Source of the DNA: Paenibacillus sp. MBLB1832
Lineage (GTDB): Bacteria > Bacillota > Bacilli > Paenibacillales > NBRC-103111
Direction: 5' to 3'
Assembly: GCF_032271945.1 (NCBI RefSeq)
Contig: NZ_CP130319.1
Coordinates: 1,693,001-1,757,000, forward strand
Length of the DNA stretch: 64,000 bases
Each line of letters begins with the position of its first letter. Positions within the stretch are counted from its first letter, which is position 1. Under the pieces are notes generated by a model that saw only the letters and a program-made list of their open reading frames with translations, was not told the DNA's origin and searched no databases. The position numbers were made by a program, and so were the translations under genes. This document shows, one piece after another, positions 8,617 through 16,082 of this stretch.

Positions 8617-9945
8617 ATGAAGTACTTTAAGCAATGTTTAATCTCTAGTCTTGTTATCATGGTTACTTTGACAGGATGCGCAAGTAAATCGAACACGAAC
8701 GCACCAAAAGAGACCAATAAAGCAGAAGTGACAAAGGAGGAGAAGGATACTAAAAGTGAAGCATTTACCATTCGCTATTCTTCTTGGTTTTTAAACGATC
8801 CCGATGGAACGCATCCTGAGAAGAAAGCTTTTGTCGACGCAGTGCAAAAGAAGTATAAAGAGAAATACCCAAACGCAAAGGTTGAATTAGAAAGTACACC
8901 AGGAGATAATTACGACAATAAACTCTCTGCCTCCTTTGCTTCTGTCAGCGCGCCAGATGTGATGTACATGTTCAGCACCTCTCTTAATAAATATGCAAAG
9001 GCTAATTATTTAGCAGATCTGTCTGATATTCCCGTTGCATCTCAAATGTTAGAATCAGTGAAACCCATTAATATGTATCAAGGTAAAGTATATGGTATTA
9101 CTGCCGGAGTAACGGTTGCAGGAGCTTTTTATAATAAAAAAGTACTTAAAGATCTAGGAGTGAATTTGCCAAAGACATGGAGTGAGTTCTTGGCAGTATG
9201 CGAAGCGATAAAAGCCAAGGGCTTAACGCCAATTGAAGCGGGCTTTAAGGATGCGTGGACTGTCAACTGGGCAACTGCTCCAATCGCGGCATCGTCAATC
9301 AATAATCCTGGCATCGAAACTGATTTATACAATGGAAAGACTAAAATAAACGGTTCCGAATTTCAAGGGTTTGTTGCAAAATGGACGCAATTGTCCGAGA
9401 AGGGATATTTTAATAAAAATGCTCTAAGTATTGGTTTCGACCAAGCGCAGAAGGAGTTCGCGGATGGGAAGGCAGCGTTTTTCATCAACGGCAGCTGGGT
9501 TCCAAGCGGAGTAAAAGGTGCTAATTCAGAGGCAGAAATTGGTTATATGAGTATTCCAAATGACCAAGGACAGTCTGTCATTGTAACAGCCAATGATAAC
9601 AGTATAGCTATTAATGCCAAGACATCTAATATGCAAAGGGCCAAGGATCTTGTGTCGGTGCTTACGGATGGAACCGTTTTGGCTGCATTCTATAAAAATA
9701 ATACGTTACCAGCATTGAAAAATTTAGATGTGCCATTTGATCTTCCTGCTATGAATGAAGTGAAAGAGGCATTGAAATCGAACAAAACTGCAATGTTCCC
9801 AGGAACATACATGCCCAAATCTTCTTATGATATTGTTTATGGATCATTGCCGACTCAAATCATAGGAGGCAAAAAATTAGGGAGTGAGCTTGAAGAAGCA
9901 GATAAAAATTTACAGAAGGATAAGGTAACAGTCCCAACGCCGTAA
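8617..9945 (+). CDS. ABC sugar importer, extracellular solute-binding lipoprotein
   Basis: A family 1 solute-binding protein of 442 residues with a lipoprotein signal peptide (lipobox LTGC, lipidated Cys21) and a Thr/Lys-rich tether. The mature part has the two-lobed binding-protein pattern (NKLSASFASVSAPDVMYMFS; GKVYGITAGVTVAGAFYNKK; FADGKAAFFINGSW). It would capture an oligosaccharide outside the membrane and pass it to the permeases at 10.0 and 10.9 kb. ATG at 8617 has AGGGGG upstream. A hairpin follows its stop. The substrate cannot be told from the sequence. Confidence 0.9.
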   Translation: MKYFKQCLISSLVIMVTLTGCASKSNTNAPKETNKAEVTKEEKDTKSEAFTIRYSSWFLNDPDGTHPEKKAFVDAVQKKYKEKYPNAKVELESTPGDNYDNKLSASFASVSAPDVMYMFSTSLNKYAKANYLADLSDIPVASQMLESVKPINMYQGKVYGITAGVTVAGAFYNKKVLKDLGVNLPKTWSEFLAVCEAIKAKGLTPIEAGFKDAWTVNWATAPIAASSINNPGIETDLYNGKTKINGSEFQGFVAKWTQLSEKGYFNKNALSIGFDQAQKEFADGKAAFFINGSWVPSGVKGANSEAEIGYMSIPNDQGQSVIVTANDNSIAINAKTSNMQRAKDLVSVLTDGTVLAAFYKNNTLPALKNLDVPFDLPAMNEVKEALKSNKTAMFPGTYMPKSSYDIVYGSLPTQIIGGKKLGSELEEADKNLQKDKVTVPTP

Positions 9946-9972
9946 CGAGAAAAGAACATCAGAACTTCCAAC

Positions 9973-10004
9973 AAATGCCCATTCCGAGATCGGGGTGGGC
10001 ATTT
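9973..10004 (+). terminator. Intercistronic hairpin between binding protein and permease genes
   Basis: AAATGCCCATTCC (9973-9985) pairs with GGGGTGGGCATTT (9992-10004) around a 6-nt loop. No long T-run follows, so it fits partial termination or mRNA 3'-end protection, giving more binding protein than permease. Confidence 0.65.
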
Positions 10005-10027
10005 ATTGGGAAGAGAGGGAGCTCCTT

Positions 10028-10903
10028 ATGGATAAGTTTAGAGGTTTGTTTTCAATGCGATTTTTGTTTATTATACCAGCCTTATGTCTGTTTAGTATTT
10101 TTGTATATTATCCATTTCTTGGGGGGGTGTTCTATTCATTCACCCAATGGGATGGTGTCAATACTCCAGTTTTTATTGGCATGAAAAACTATATGGACAT
10201 TTTGCAAGACAGCCAGATACGTCAGGCGACATTAAACACGTTGTATATCGTATTTGTGGGAATTGGTGTCAGCACACCGCTCTCGCTCTTATTGGCGCTC
10301 GGATTAAATCGACCATTAAAGTCGAAACATATTCTTAGAACGGTATATTACTTACCTTCTGTTATTAGTCTAATTGTCGTATCCCTTGTTTGGGGGAATA
10401 TTCTCCAGTATGACGGTATTTTAAATGCACTCCTAACTCAGGCTGGGCTCGGTGTATTCGTCAAGGATTGGCTAGGAACCGTTGATACTGCACTCCTGTC
10501 TATGGTCAGTATCATGGTATTTCAAAGTGTTGGCTACGGAGCAGTTATTTATTTAGCTGGGCTACAGTCCATTCCTCAGGATCTTAAAGAAGCTGCACGG
10601 ATGGATGGAGCATCCGGATGGTATGAATTTTGGCATATTACATTACCTCTGTTAATGCCTTCGATCACAATTTCAACCTTTATGAGTTTAGTAGGAGGTT
10701 TAAAGATGTTTGATCTTCCATTTGTCTTAACAAATGGAGGTCCTGGCTACTCAACAACAACTCTTGCTTTAACGTTATATAAATTCCTGTCAAATTTAAC
10801 CTATGGCTATGCAGCAGCAGGTGGGGTTTTGTTTATGATAATGATCGTTATTATTACGCTCCTTCAGTTGAACTTTACGAGAAAGAGAGAGGTGGAATAT
10901 TAA
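10028..10903 (+). CDS. ABC sugar importer permease, MalF/UgpA type
   Basis: About six transmembrane segments with the cytoplasmic EAA loop LKEAARMDGASGWYEFWHIT typical of carbohydrate-uptake permeases. ATG at 10028 is preferred (AGAGGGAG upstream) over GTG at 9995, which lies within the hairpin. It forms the channel with the next gene, whose start follows the stop by 2 nt. The ATPase (MsmX-like, usually shared) is not encoded nearby. Confidence 0.9.
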   Translation: MDKFRGLFSMRFLFIIPALCLFSIFVYYPFLGGVFYSFTQWDGVNTPVFIGMKNYMDILQDSQIRQATLNTLYIVFVGIGVSTPLSLLLALGLNRPLKSKHILRTVYYLPSVISLIVVSLVWGNILQYDGILNALLTQAGLGVFVKDWLGTVDTALLSMVSIMVFQSVGYGAVIYLAGLQSIPQDLKEAARMDGASGWYEFWHITLPLLMPSITISTFMSLVGGLKMFDLPFVLTNGGPGYSTTTLALTLYKFLSNLTYGYAAAGGVLFMIMIVIITLLQLNFTRKREVEY

Positions 10904-10905
10904 AC

Positions 10906-11742
10906 ATGGAATCCACTTACAGAACTCGTGCGAGGTTTAACTTACTTATAGAATTCCTGTTAATTGGCGGCTCTTTACTTATCGTTTATCCTTTTATTAA
11001 TCTAGTCCTTTCCAGTTTTAAGAAAAAACAAGAGCTTTTCAATCCAATTAGTTGGCCAAGTTCTGTCTATTTAGGGAATTATGCTGAGGTTTTTAAACGA
11101 GTAAATATTATCGAGGCATTTGGAAATACCGTATACATTTGCTTGCTTACACTTGTACTTATTGTTATTTTCTCTTCCATGGCTGGATACGTCATCAGTA
11201 GGGAAGGCAAAGGAATGTACCAGTGGATACTTTACTTCTTTGTTTCAGGTTTCCTAATCCCTTTTCAAACCAGTATGGTGACACTTTATAAACTAGCAGT
11301 CTGGACTCATCTTATGGACACGATGACATGGCTGGTTCTTACTTATGCTGCTGGCTCTATTCCCTTTGCTCTATTAATTTATGTGGGCTTCACAAAATCA
11401 ATTCCACGTGAGTTGGAAGAAGCGGCTATCATGGATGGCTGCAGCCAGTTCCGAATGTTTTGGAAAATTATTTTTCCTTTGCTTATGCCTGCAACAGGCA
11501 CAGTTGTTGCCATGACGATCATGTGGTATTGGAATGATTTAATTGGTCCTGTCCTCTTTATCAACGATAAGCACAAATTGACGTTAGTTGCTTTAGTTAA
11601 TGTATTTCGGGGAGAACACACAACGGATTGGGGACCAATATTCGCCCTATGTGTCTTATCCAGCTTACCACTAGTTATTTTGTTTTTCTTCACACAGAAG
11701 TATTTCTTGCAGGGCTTGATTCAAGGAGCAGTAAAAGGTTAA
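10906..11742 (+). CDS. ABC sugar importer permease, MalG/UgpE type
   Basis: The second permease of the importer: six predicted membrane helices and an EAA loop LEEAAIMDGCSQFRMFWKII, ending in the usual LIQGAVKG tail. It starts 2 nt after the previous stop, with GAGAGGTGG upstream, so the two are translationally coupled. It is followed 21 bp later by the GH99-like gene, indicating one operon from the binding protein to 14.85 kb. Confidence 0.9.
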   Translation: MESTYRTRARFNLLIEFLLIGGSLLIVYPFINLVLSSFKKKQELFNPISWPSSVYLGNYAEVFKRVNIIEAFGNTVYICLLTLVLIVIFSSMAGYVISREGKGMYQWILYFFVSGFLIPFQTSMVTLYKLAVWTHLMDTMTWLVLTYAAGSIPFALLIYVGFTKSIPRELEEAAIMDGCSQFRMFWKIIFPLLMPATGTVVAMTIMWYWNDLIGPVLFINDKHKLTLVALVNVFRGEHTTDWGPIFALCVLSSLPLVILFFFTQKYFLQGLIQGAVKG

Positions 11743-11763
11743 ACATCGGATGGAGGCGTAAAA

Positions 11764-12921
11764 ATGAAGAAAGAAATAGAAGTTGCTGTATATTACTTCC
11801 CGAATTATCATGTTGATTCACGTAATGAGAGTTGGCATGGCAAGGGGTGGACGGAATGGGAATTAGTAAAAGCTGCTACACCCAGGTTCGAAGGGCATCA
11901 GCAGCCTAAGATCCCACTCTGGGGTTATTTAGACGAGTCGGATCCAGCGGTTGCGGAAAAACAAATTACAGCTGCGGCTGACCATGCTATTGACGTATTT
12001 ATTTATGACTGGTATTGGTACAGTGGAGGTCCTTTCCTGAACGCAGCACTTGAGAAAGGGTTTATGCAGGCTACAAATAATAATAGATTAAAATTTTCAC
12101 TCATGTGGGCGAATCATGACTGGGTTAACTTATTCCCCCTCAAGAGGAGTGCAGGCACTCATATATTAGAGCCAGGAGCAGTTACAAGGAAGGAATTCGA
12201 AAAGGTTGTCGATTATCTTATCGAACAATATTTCAAACATCCAAGTTATTGGCGTGTGAAAGGTGGTCTTTACTTTTCATTCTATGATTTACAAACCTTC
12301 ATTGATGGCTTAGGGGGATTGGAACAAACGATCGAGGCTTTGGCCTATTTTCGCACGAAAGTTAGAGATGCGGGCTTAGGAGAACTCCACCTAAATGCTA
12401 TCGTTGTTAATATAAAAAATTTACCGAGTGAAAGAGCTTTGAAAAGTCCTAACGATATTATCAATTCTTTAGGAATGGATAGTGTTACCTCTTATGTATG
12501 GATTCATAATGTTGCATTGGATACGTTCCCAGCTGTTAAGTACTCAGAATATGCGCAGAAAGCATCTGCGGATTGGGGGAATTTTCGTAAGCAGTTCGAA
12601 GTGCCGTATTTCCCGAATGTATCAATGGGATGGGATTCTAGTCCACGCACGGTACAATCGGATGTTTATGATCATTTGGATTACCCCTACATGCCAGTGT
12701 TGATCGGTAATACGCCAGAAGAGTTCGAGAAATCACTCCAAGCATCGAAAACCTTTTTGGAACAAAGCCAAACCCTGCCGGCCATTATTACAGTTAATTC
12801 ATGGAACGAATGGACGGAAGGCAGCTATTTGGAACCTGATACAGTACACGGATTGGGTTACTTGGAAGCTATCAGGAGAACATTTGGTGAGAATATAACT
12901 GCCGAGGAAAAAGCCTTATGA
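11764..12921 (+). CDS. GH99-like / WbsX-domain protein
   Basis: 385 residues, no signal peptide, so cytoplasmic. The sequence matches the WbsX/GH99-like barrel: VAVYYFPNYHVDSRNESWHG, GWTEWELVKAATPRF, FIYDWYWYSG, SLMWANHDW and the C-terminal SWNEWTEGSYLEPD. Members occur in O-antigen loci and in glycan-use loci; GH99 enzymes are endo-alpha-mannosidases or mannanases, but the activity of WbsX-like proteins is mostly unproven. Its position after the importer genes, overlapping the next gene by 4 nt (ATGA), argues that it acts on the imported oligosaccharide. GGAGG lies upstream of ATG 11764. Confidence 0.8.
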   Translation: MKKEIEVAVYYFPNYHVDSRNESWHGKGWTEWELVKAATPRFEGHQQPKIPLWGYLDESDPAVAEKQITAAADHAIDVFIYDWYWYSGGPFLNAALEKGFMQATNNNRLKFSLMWANHDWVNLFPLKRSAGTHILEPGAVTRKEFEKVVDYLIEQYFKHPSYWRVKGGLYFSFYDLQTFIDGLGGLEQTIEALAYFRTKVRDAGLGELHLNAIVVNIKNLPSERALKSPNDIINSLGMDSVTSYVWIHNVALDTFPAVKYSEYAQKASADWGNFRKQFEVPYFPNVSMGWDSSPRTVQSDVYDHLDYPYMPVLIGNTPEEFEKSLQASKTFLEQSQTLPAIITVNSWNEWTEGSYLEPDTVHGLGYLEAIRRTFGENITAEEKAL

Positions 12922-14849
12922 TAAGTATAAGCTATCAAACCTACCTAAATAAAGTCCACGGCGGGTGGATCGGTAAATGCATTGGGGGAACCATCGGAGC
13001 GTTGATGGAGAATAATAAAGAACTAATGGATTTTACATTGGATAATGTGTTTCCTGAGGAAATACCACCTAATGATGATTTAGACTTACAATTGTTGTGG
13101 CTGCAGGTGCTCGAGAAGAAGGGATCCCGAATTACCAGTAAAGACTTGGCTGAAGCTTGGATGAGATATTGTTGGTATCCTTTTAATGAGTATGGATATT
13201 TTGTGAAAAATTATCGATTAGGCATCTTGCCCCCACTATCAGGTACATTCAATAATCATTTTTTTAAAAATTCAATGGGGTGTCCAATTCGTTCTGAGAT
13301 TTGGGGATTTATATGTCCTGCTACTCCAGAGTTAGCTTCCGAATATGCTTATAAAGATGGAGCTCTTGATCATGATCTCCTCTCCATTTATGCAGAACAA
13401 TTTTTGGCTGTAATTGAATCTCAAGCTTTCATTTTAGGTGATATGGAACAATTAATTGAATTCGGCTTAAAACAAATTCCTAAAGATAACGAACTATATC
13501 GGTGTATTCAGTTTGTTATCCAGGAGTTTCAAGAAGGACTAGGATGGAAGAAGACTAGGCGACGTATGTTGAACCATTTTAGCTCGCCGGATGCCTCCTA
13601 CAGTGTGCAAAATATTGGACTTACCGTATTAGCTTTATTATATGGCAAAGGCGATTTTACCGAAACGATGCTTATCGCTGTTAACAGCGGTTATGATACG
13701 GATTGCACGGCGGCTACAGCTGGAGCCATTTTGGGGCAATTACTTGGTGCGGATCGAATCCCTGCTATTTGGCTAGATAAAATGGGTACGGAATATGTGA
13801 TAGGAATAGATGTTACGAGACGATCTTTGTTAATTGAAGATCTTGCCATCGACACTTGCGCAGCTGGATTATCCCTGATGAGGGATGGACTTCTAAATAT
13901 AGAAATCACAGAGATACCTGACCATGTCAAGGCTTCGCTCCCCGAGCCTGAAGCTATCTCGCCATATGAGATAGAGATCAAGTATGAGGGGTTGCCATCA
14001 ATCGGATATGCAGAGAATACCCTTGTTACGGTGTCATTGCACAATCGGACAAAGCAAGAGCAGAGTGGTATTCTTCAAGTTCAATCCGCCAAACATCTTA
14101 AAGCTAGCCTAACAAAGGTTGAGATAATCGTACCTGCTAACAGTTCCATTCACTTTCCAATAAGCTTCGAGATTTCGAAAGATGCAACCTTTATTCCACA
14201 AAAAAATATGATAGACCTCTATTGGATGACGCAAGGGGGAGAGGAAGTAGTAGCGGAAACTTGCTTCGGACTCACAGGTGCATCAAGAGTTAAGGTTATC
14301 GGGCCCTTTTGGGATACATTCGATACTCATGAGCATAGTGATAATCCTTACTTAAACCGAATGCCAGAAGGCAGATATCATTTTAATAACTTCATAAATG
14401 TAGATAAGGCTTATATGGATGAGACCTTTCATAGCTGGGAAAGTGAAGAGGGAATTCATGTCAACTTTCATGAAGACAAGCTTCCTTTAAACGAATTATT
14501 CGGGCATCAGGGGCAGTCATGTGTATATTTATTTCATAATCTCCTTGTACCAACCGAGAGAGAAGCGTCTCTACTAATTGGTAACAATGACGCTTTCAAA
14601 TGCTGGTTGAATGGAGAGTTAGTCTGTGAAGCTAAAGAGCATACAATGTGGATGCCGTATAATCATCGTACGTCTGTAAAACTACGAGCAGGAACGAATC
14701 TTCTGATTCTAAAAATAATTCGCACTGATAGCCAATTTGAGTTTAGCTATGGGTTTCAGGGTGACAGTGCAGGATACCAAGGCAGCTTTTCACATTTTCA
14801 AGAAACGACGAAGAATCATTGGTTTGTAGATTTGGCTAGTTTGGTTTAA
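12918..14849 (+). CDS. ADP-ribosylglycohydrolase-fold protein with C-terminal extension
   Basis: The N-terminal ~310 residues have the ADP-ribosylglycohydrolase (DraG/ARH) pattern: GGWIGKCIGGTIGALME, the metal-site motif PPNDDLDLQLLWL (Asp53, Asp54, Asp56) and SGYDTDCTAATAGAILGQLL (Asp260, Asp262). The usual TDDT is replaced by NDDL. About 330 further residues follow, with beta-sandwich character, including MPEGRYHFNNFINVDKAYMD. No signal peptide is seen. Because it is coupled to a GH99-like gene and a sugar importer, a role in cleaving a glycosidic bond of an imported sugar is more likely than ADP-ribose removal; that is inference. A remnant of a homologous C-terminal part follows at 14893. 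Confidence 0.8.
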   Translation: MISISYQTYLNKVHGGWIGKCIGGTIGALMENNKELMDFTLDNVFPEEIPPNDDLDLQLLWLQVLEKKGSRITSKDLAEAWMRYCWYPFNEYGYFVKNYRLGILPPLSGTFNNHFFKNSMGCPIRSEIWGFICPATPELASEYAYKDGALDHDLLSIYAEQFLAVIESQAFILGDMEQLIEFGLKQIPKDNELYRCIQFVIQEFQEGLGWKKTRRRMLNHFSSPDASYSVQNIGLTVLALLYGKGDFTETMLIAVNSGYDTDCTAATAGAILGQLLGADRIPAIWLDKMGTEYVIGIDVTRRSLLIEDLAIDTCAAGLSLMRDGLLNIEITEIPDHVKASLPEPEAISPYEIEIKYEGLPSIGYAENTLVTVSLHNRTKQEQSGILQVQSAKHLKASLTKVEIIVPANSSIHFPISFEISKDATFIPQKNMIDLYWMTQGGEEVVAETCFGLTGASRVKVIGPFWDTFDTHEHSDNPYLNRMPEGRYHFNNFINVDKAYMDETFHSWESEEGIHVNFHEDKLPLNELFGHQGQSCVYLFHNLLVPTEREASLLIGNNDAFKCWLNGELVCEAKEHTMWMPYNHRTSVKLRAGTNLLILKIIRTDSQFEFSYGFQGDSAGYQGSFSHFQETTKNHWFVDLASLV

Positions 14850-14892
14850 ATTATGTGTGCAAACGCCCGAGCCCCGAGGCTCCGCGCTGACG

Positions 14893-14991
14893 GGCAGCGA
14901 ACTGGCTGACGCCTTGCCGGAAGGGCGGTACCATTTTAACAACGATGTCAATTTGGATAAAGCTTATGAAGCAGAGGTTTTAGCCATTTGA
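14893..14991 (+). pseudogene. Remnant of a second ADP-ribosylglycohydrolase-like gene (C-terminal piece)
   Basis: This stretch reads LADALPEGRYHFNNDVNLDK then AYEAEVLAI and stop, matching NRMPEGRYHFNNFINVDKAY in the gene just upstream. The base composition (CGCCCGAGCCCCGAGGCTCC just before it) is GC-richer than the neighbouring gene, so it looks like the leftover of another homologue rather than a local tandem duplication. Confidence 0.65.
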
Positions 14992-15038
14992 TGATCGAAT
15001 GACGCCTTTAATTTTTTACAAGACAAGGGGGAGGAACT

Positions 15039-16061
15039 GTGAAGAAGCATGGATGGTTTATCGTTCCAATCGTTGCTGCAGTTATTTGCTTAATCGTTTA
15101 TATCGTCAGGTTGCACGGTACAAGTGACTTCTCCCCCTATGCAACCTTGGCAACGGTGAACGGAGAACCAATCGCAGCAGGGGAATTGCAGCTTGCTTTT
15201 GACCAGGTAAAAACGGAAGTTATTGATAATTTGGGTAAAAAGTTTGGCGTACAAGACAGACCGGATTTTTGGAATTCCATGATTAATAATGAAACCCCAA
15301 TTCAAATTGCAAAGCAGAAGGCATTGCGGTTGGCAATCAATCTGAAGATACCTTTTCTCTTGGCGAAGAAGCACGGGCTTATTCAAGCTGCGGATTACAA
15401 AACATTCATGACGAATTTGCAAATCGTTAACGGACAACGTCGTGATGCCCATGAGAAGGGACAAATCCTTTATGGCCCGATTCAATTTAACGAAAGGGAT
15501 TACGCTCATTATATCCAATCGAATCTAGTTTCCGACTTGAAACGACAACTGATCTCCGGTTTGGATATATCGGAAGAGAAGCTTCGAGAACGGTATGAAT
15601 CCATGAAGGACGCAAATTTCCGTGAAGTGCCGATCATTCGAGGGTCGCTTTGGTCCGTTCATGCCGGTGCAACAAGTCTGAAAGAACAAGAAGACTATTT
15701 CAACAAGTTGAGATCTATCAAGCAACAGGATGCCGGTTCAATTCCTGATGTTTCTATTGAATCCATTGAAATGAACGCGCTTACAGTCAAGCGCGACAGT
15801 ATGAACTGGCCGTCTTTGGTTGCACAAGCCAGATCCGCTTTTTCCGGTGAGTGGGTCGGGCCTCTCCAAGATCGAACGGGATTTTACCTGTTAAAGGTTG
15901 AGAATCGAATCGAAGGGGCTTATGTACCGTTTGAGACAGCTAAGCAGGTGATCTTTCAACAACTAGCCAAAGAAGCACTCGCTAAGGAGGTGAATGAAGC
16001 AACAGATCGAGCTGAAGTGGTCGTAAAACAAGAATTTGGTGAGTGGACGCCTCAGATGTAA
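15039..16061 (+). CDS. Membrane-anchored PrsA/SurA-like foldase (peptidyl-prolyl isomerase family)
   Basis: A single N-terminal membrane segment (residues about 7-24) precedes an extracellular SurA_N-like helical region (ATVNGEPIAAGELQLAFDQV) and a parvulin-like C-terminal half (WVGPLQDRTGFYLLKVENRI; AYVPFETAKQVIFQQL). No lipobox is present, unlike PrsA. GTG at 15039 has GGGGGAGG 4 nt upstream. It lies 21 bp before a secreted beta-helix gene, and a homologue at 32.6 kb also sits next to a beta-helix gene, so it may be a dedicated foldase for these secreted proteins. Key parvulin residues cannot be judged with confidence, so catalytic activity is uncertain. Confidence 0.75.
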   Translation: MKKHGWFIVPIVAAVICLIVYIVRLHGTSDFSPYATLATVNGEPIAAGELQLAFDQVKTEVIDNLGKKFGVQDRPDFWNSMINNETPIQIAKQKALRLAINLKIPFLLAKKHGLIQAADYKTFMTNLQIVNGQRRDAHEKGQILYGPIQFNERDYAHYIQSNLVSDLKRQLISGLDISEEKLRERYESMKDANFREVPIIRGSLWSVHAGATSLKEQEDYFNKLRSIKQQDAGSIPDVSIESIEMNALTVKRDSMNWPSLVAQARSAFSGEWVGPLQDRTGFYLLKVENRIEGAYVPFETAKQVIFQQLAKEALAKEVNEATDRAEVVVKQEFGEWTPQM

Positions 16062-16082
16062 ATTTAATCTAAAAATGGAGGG

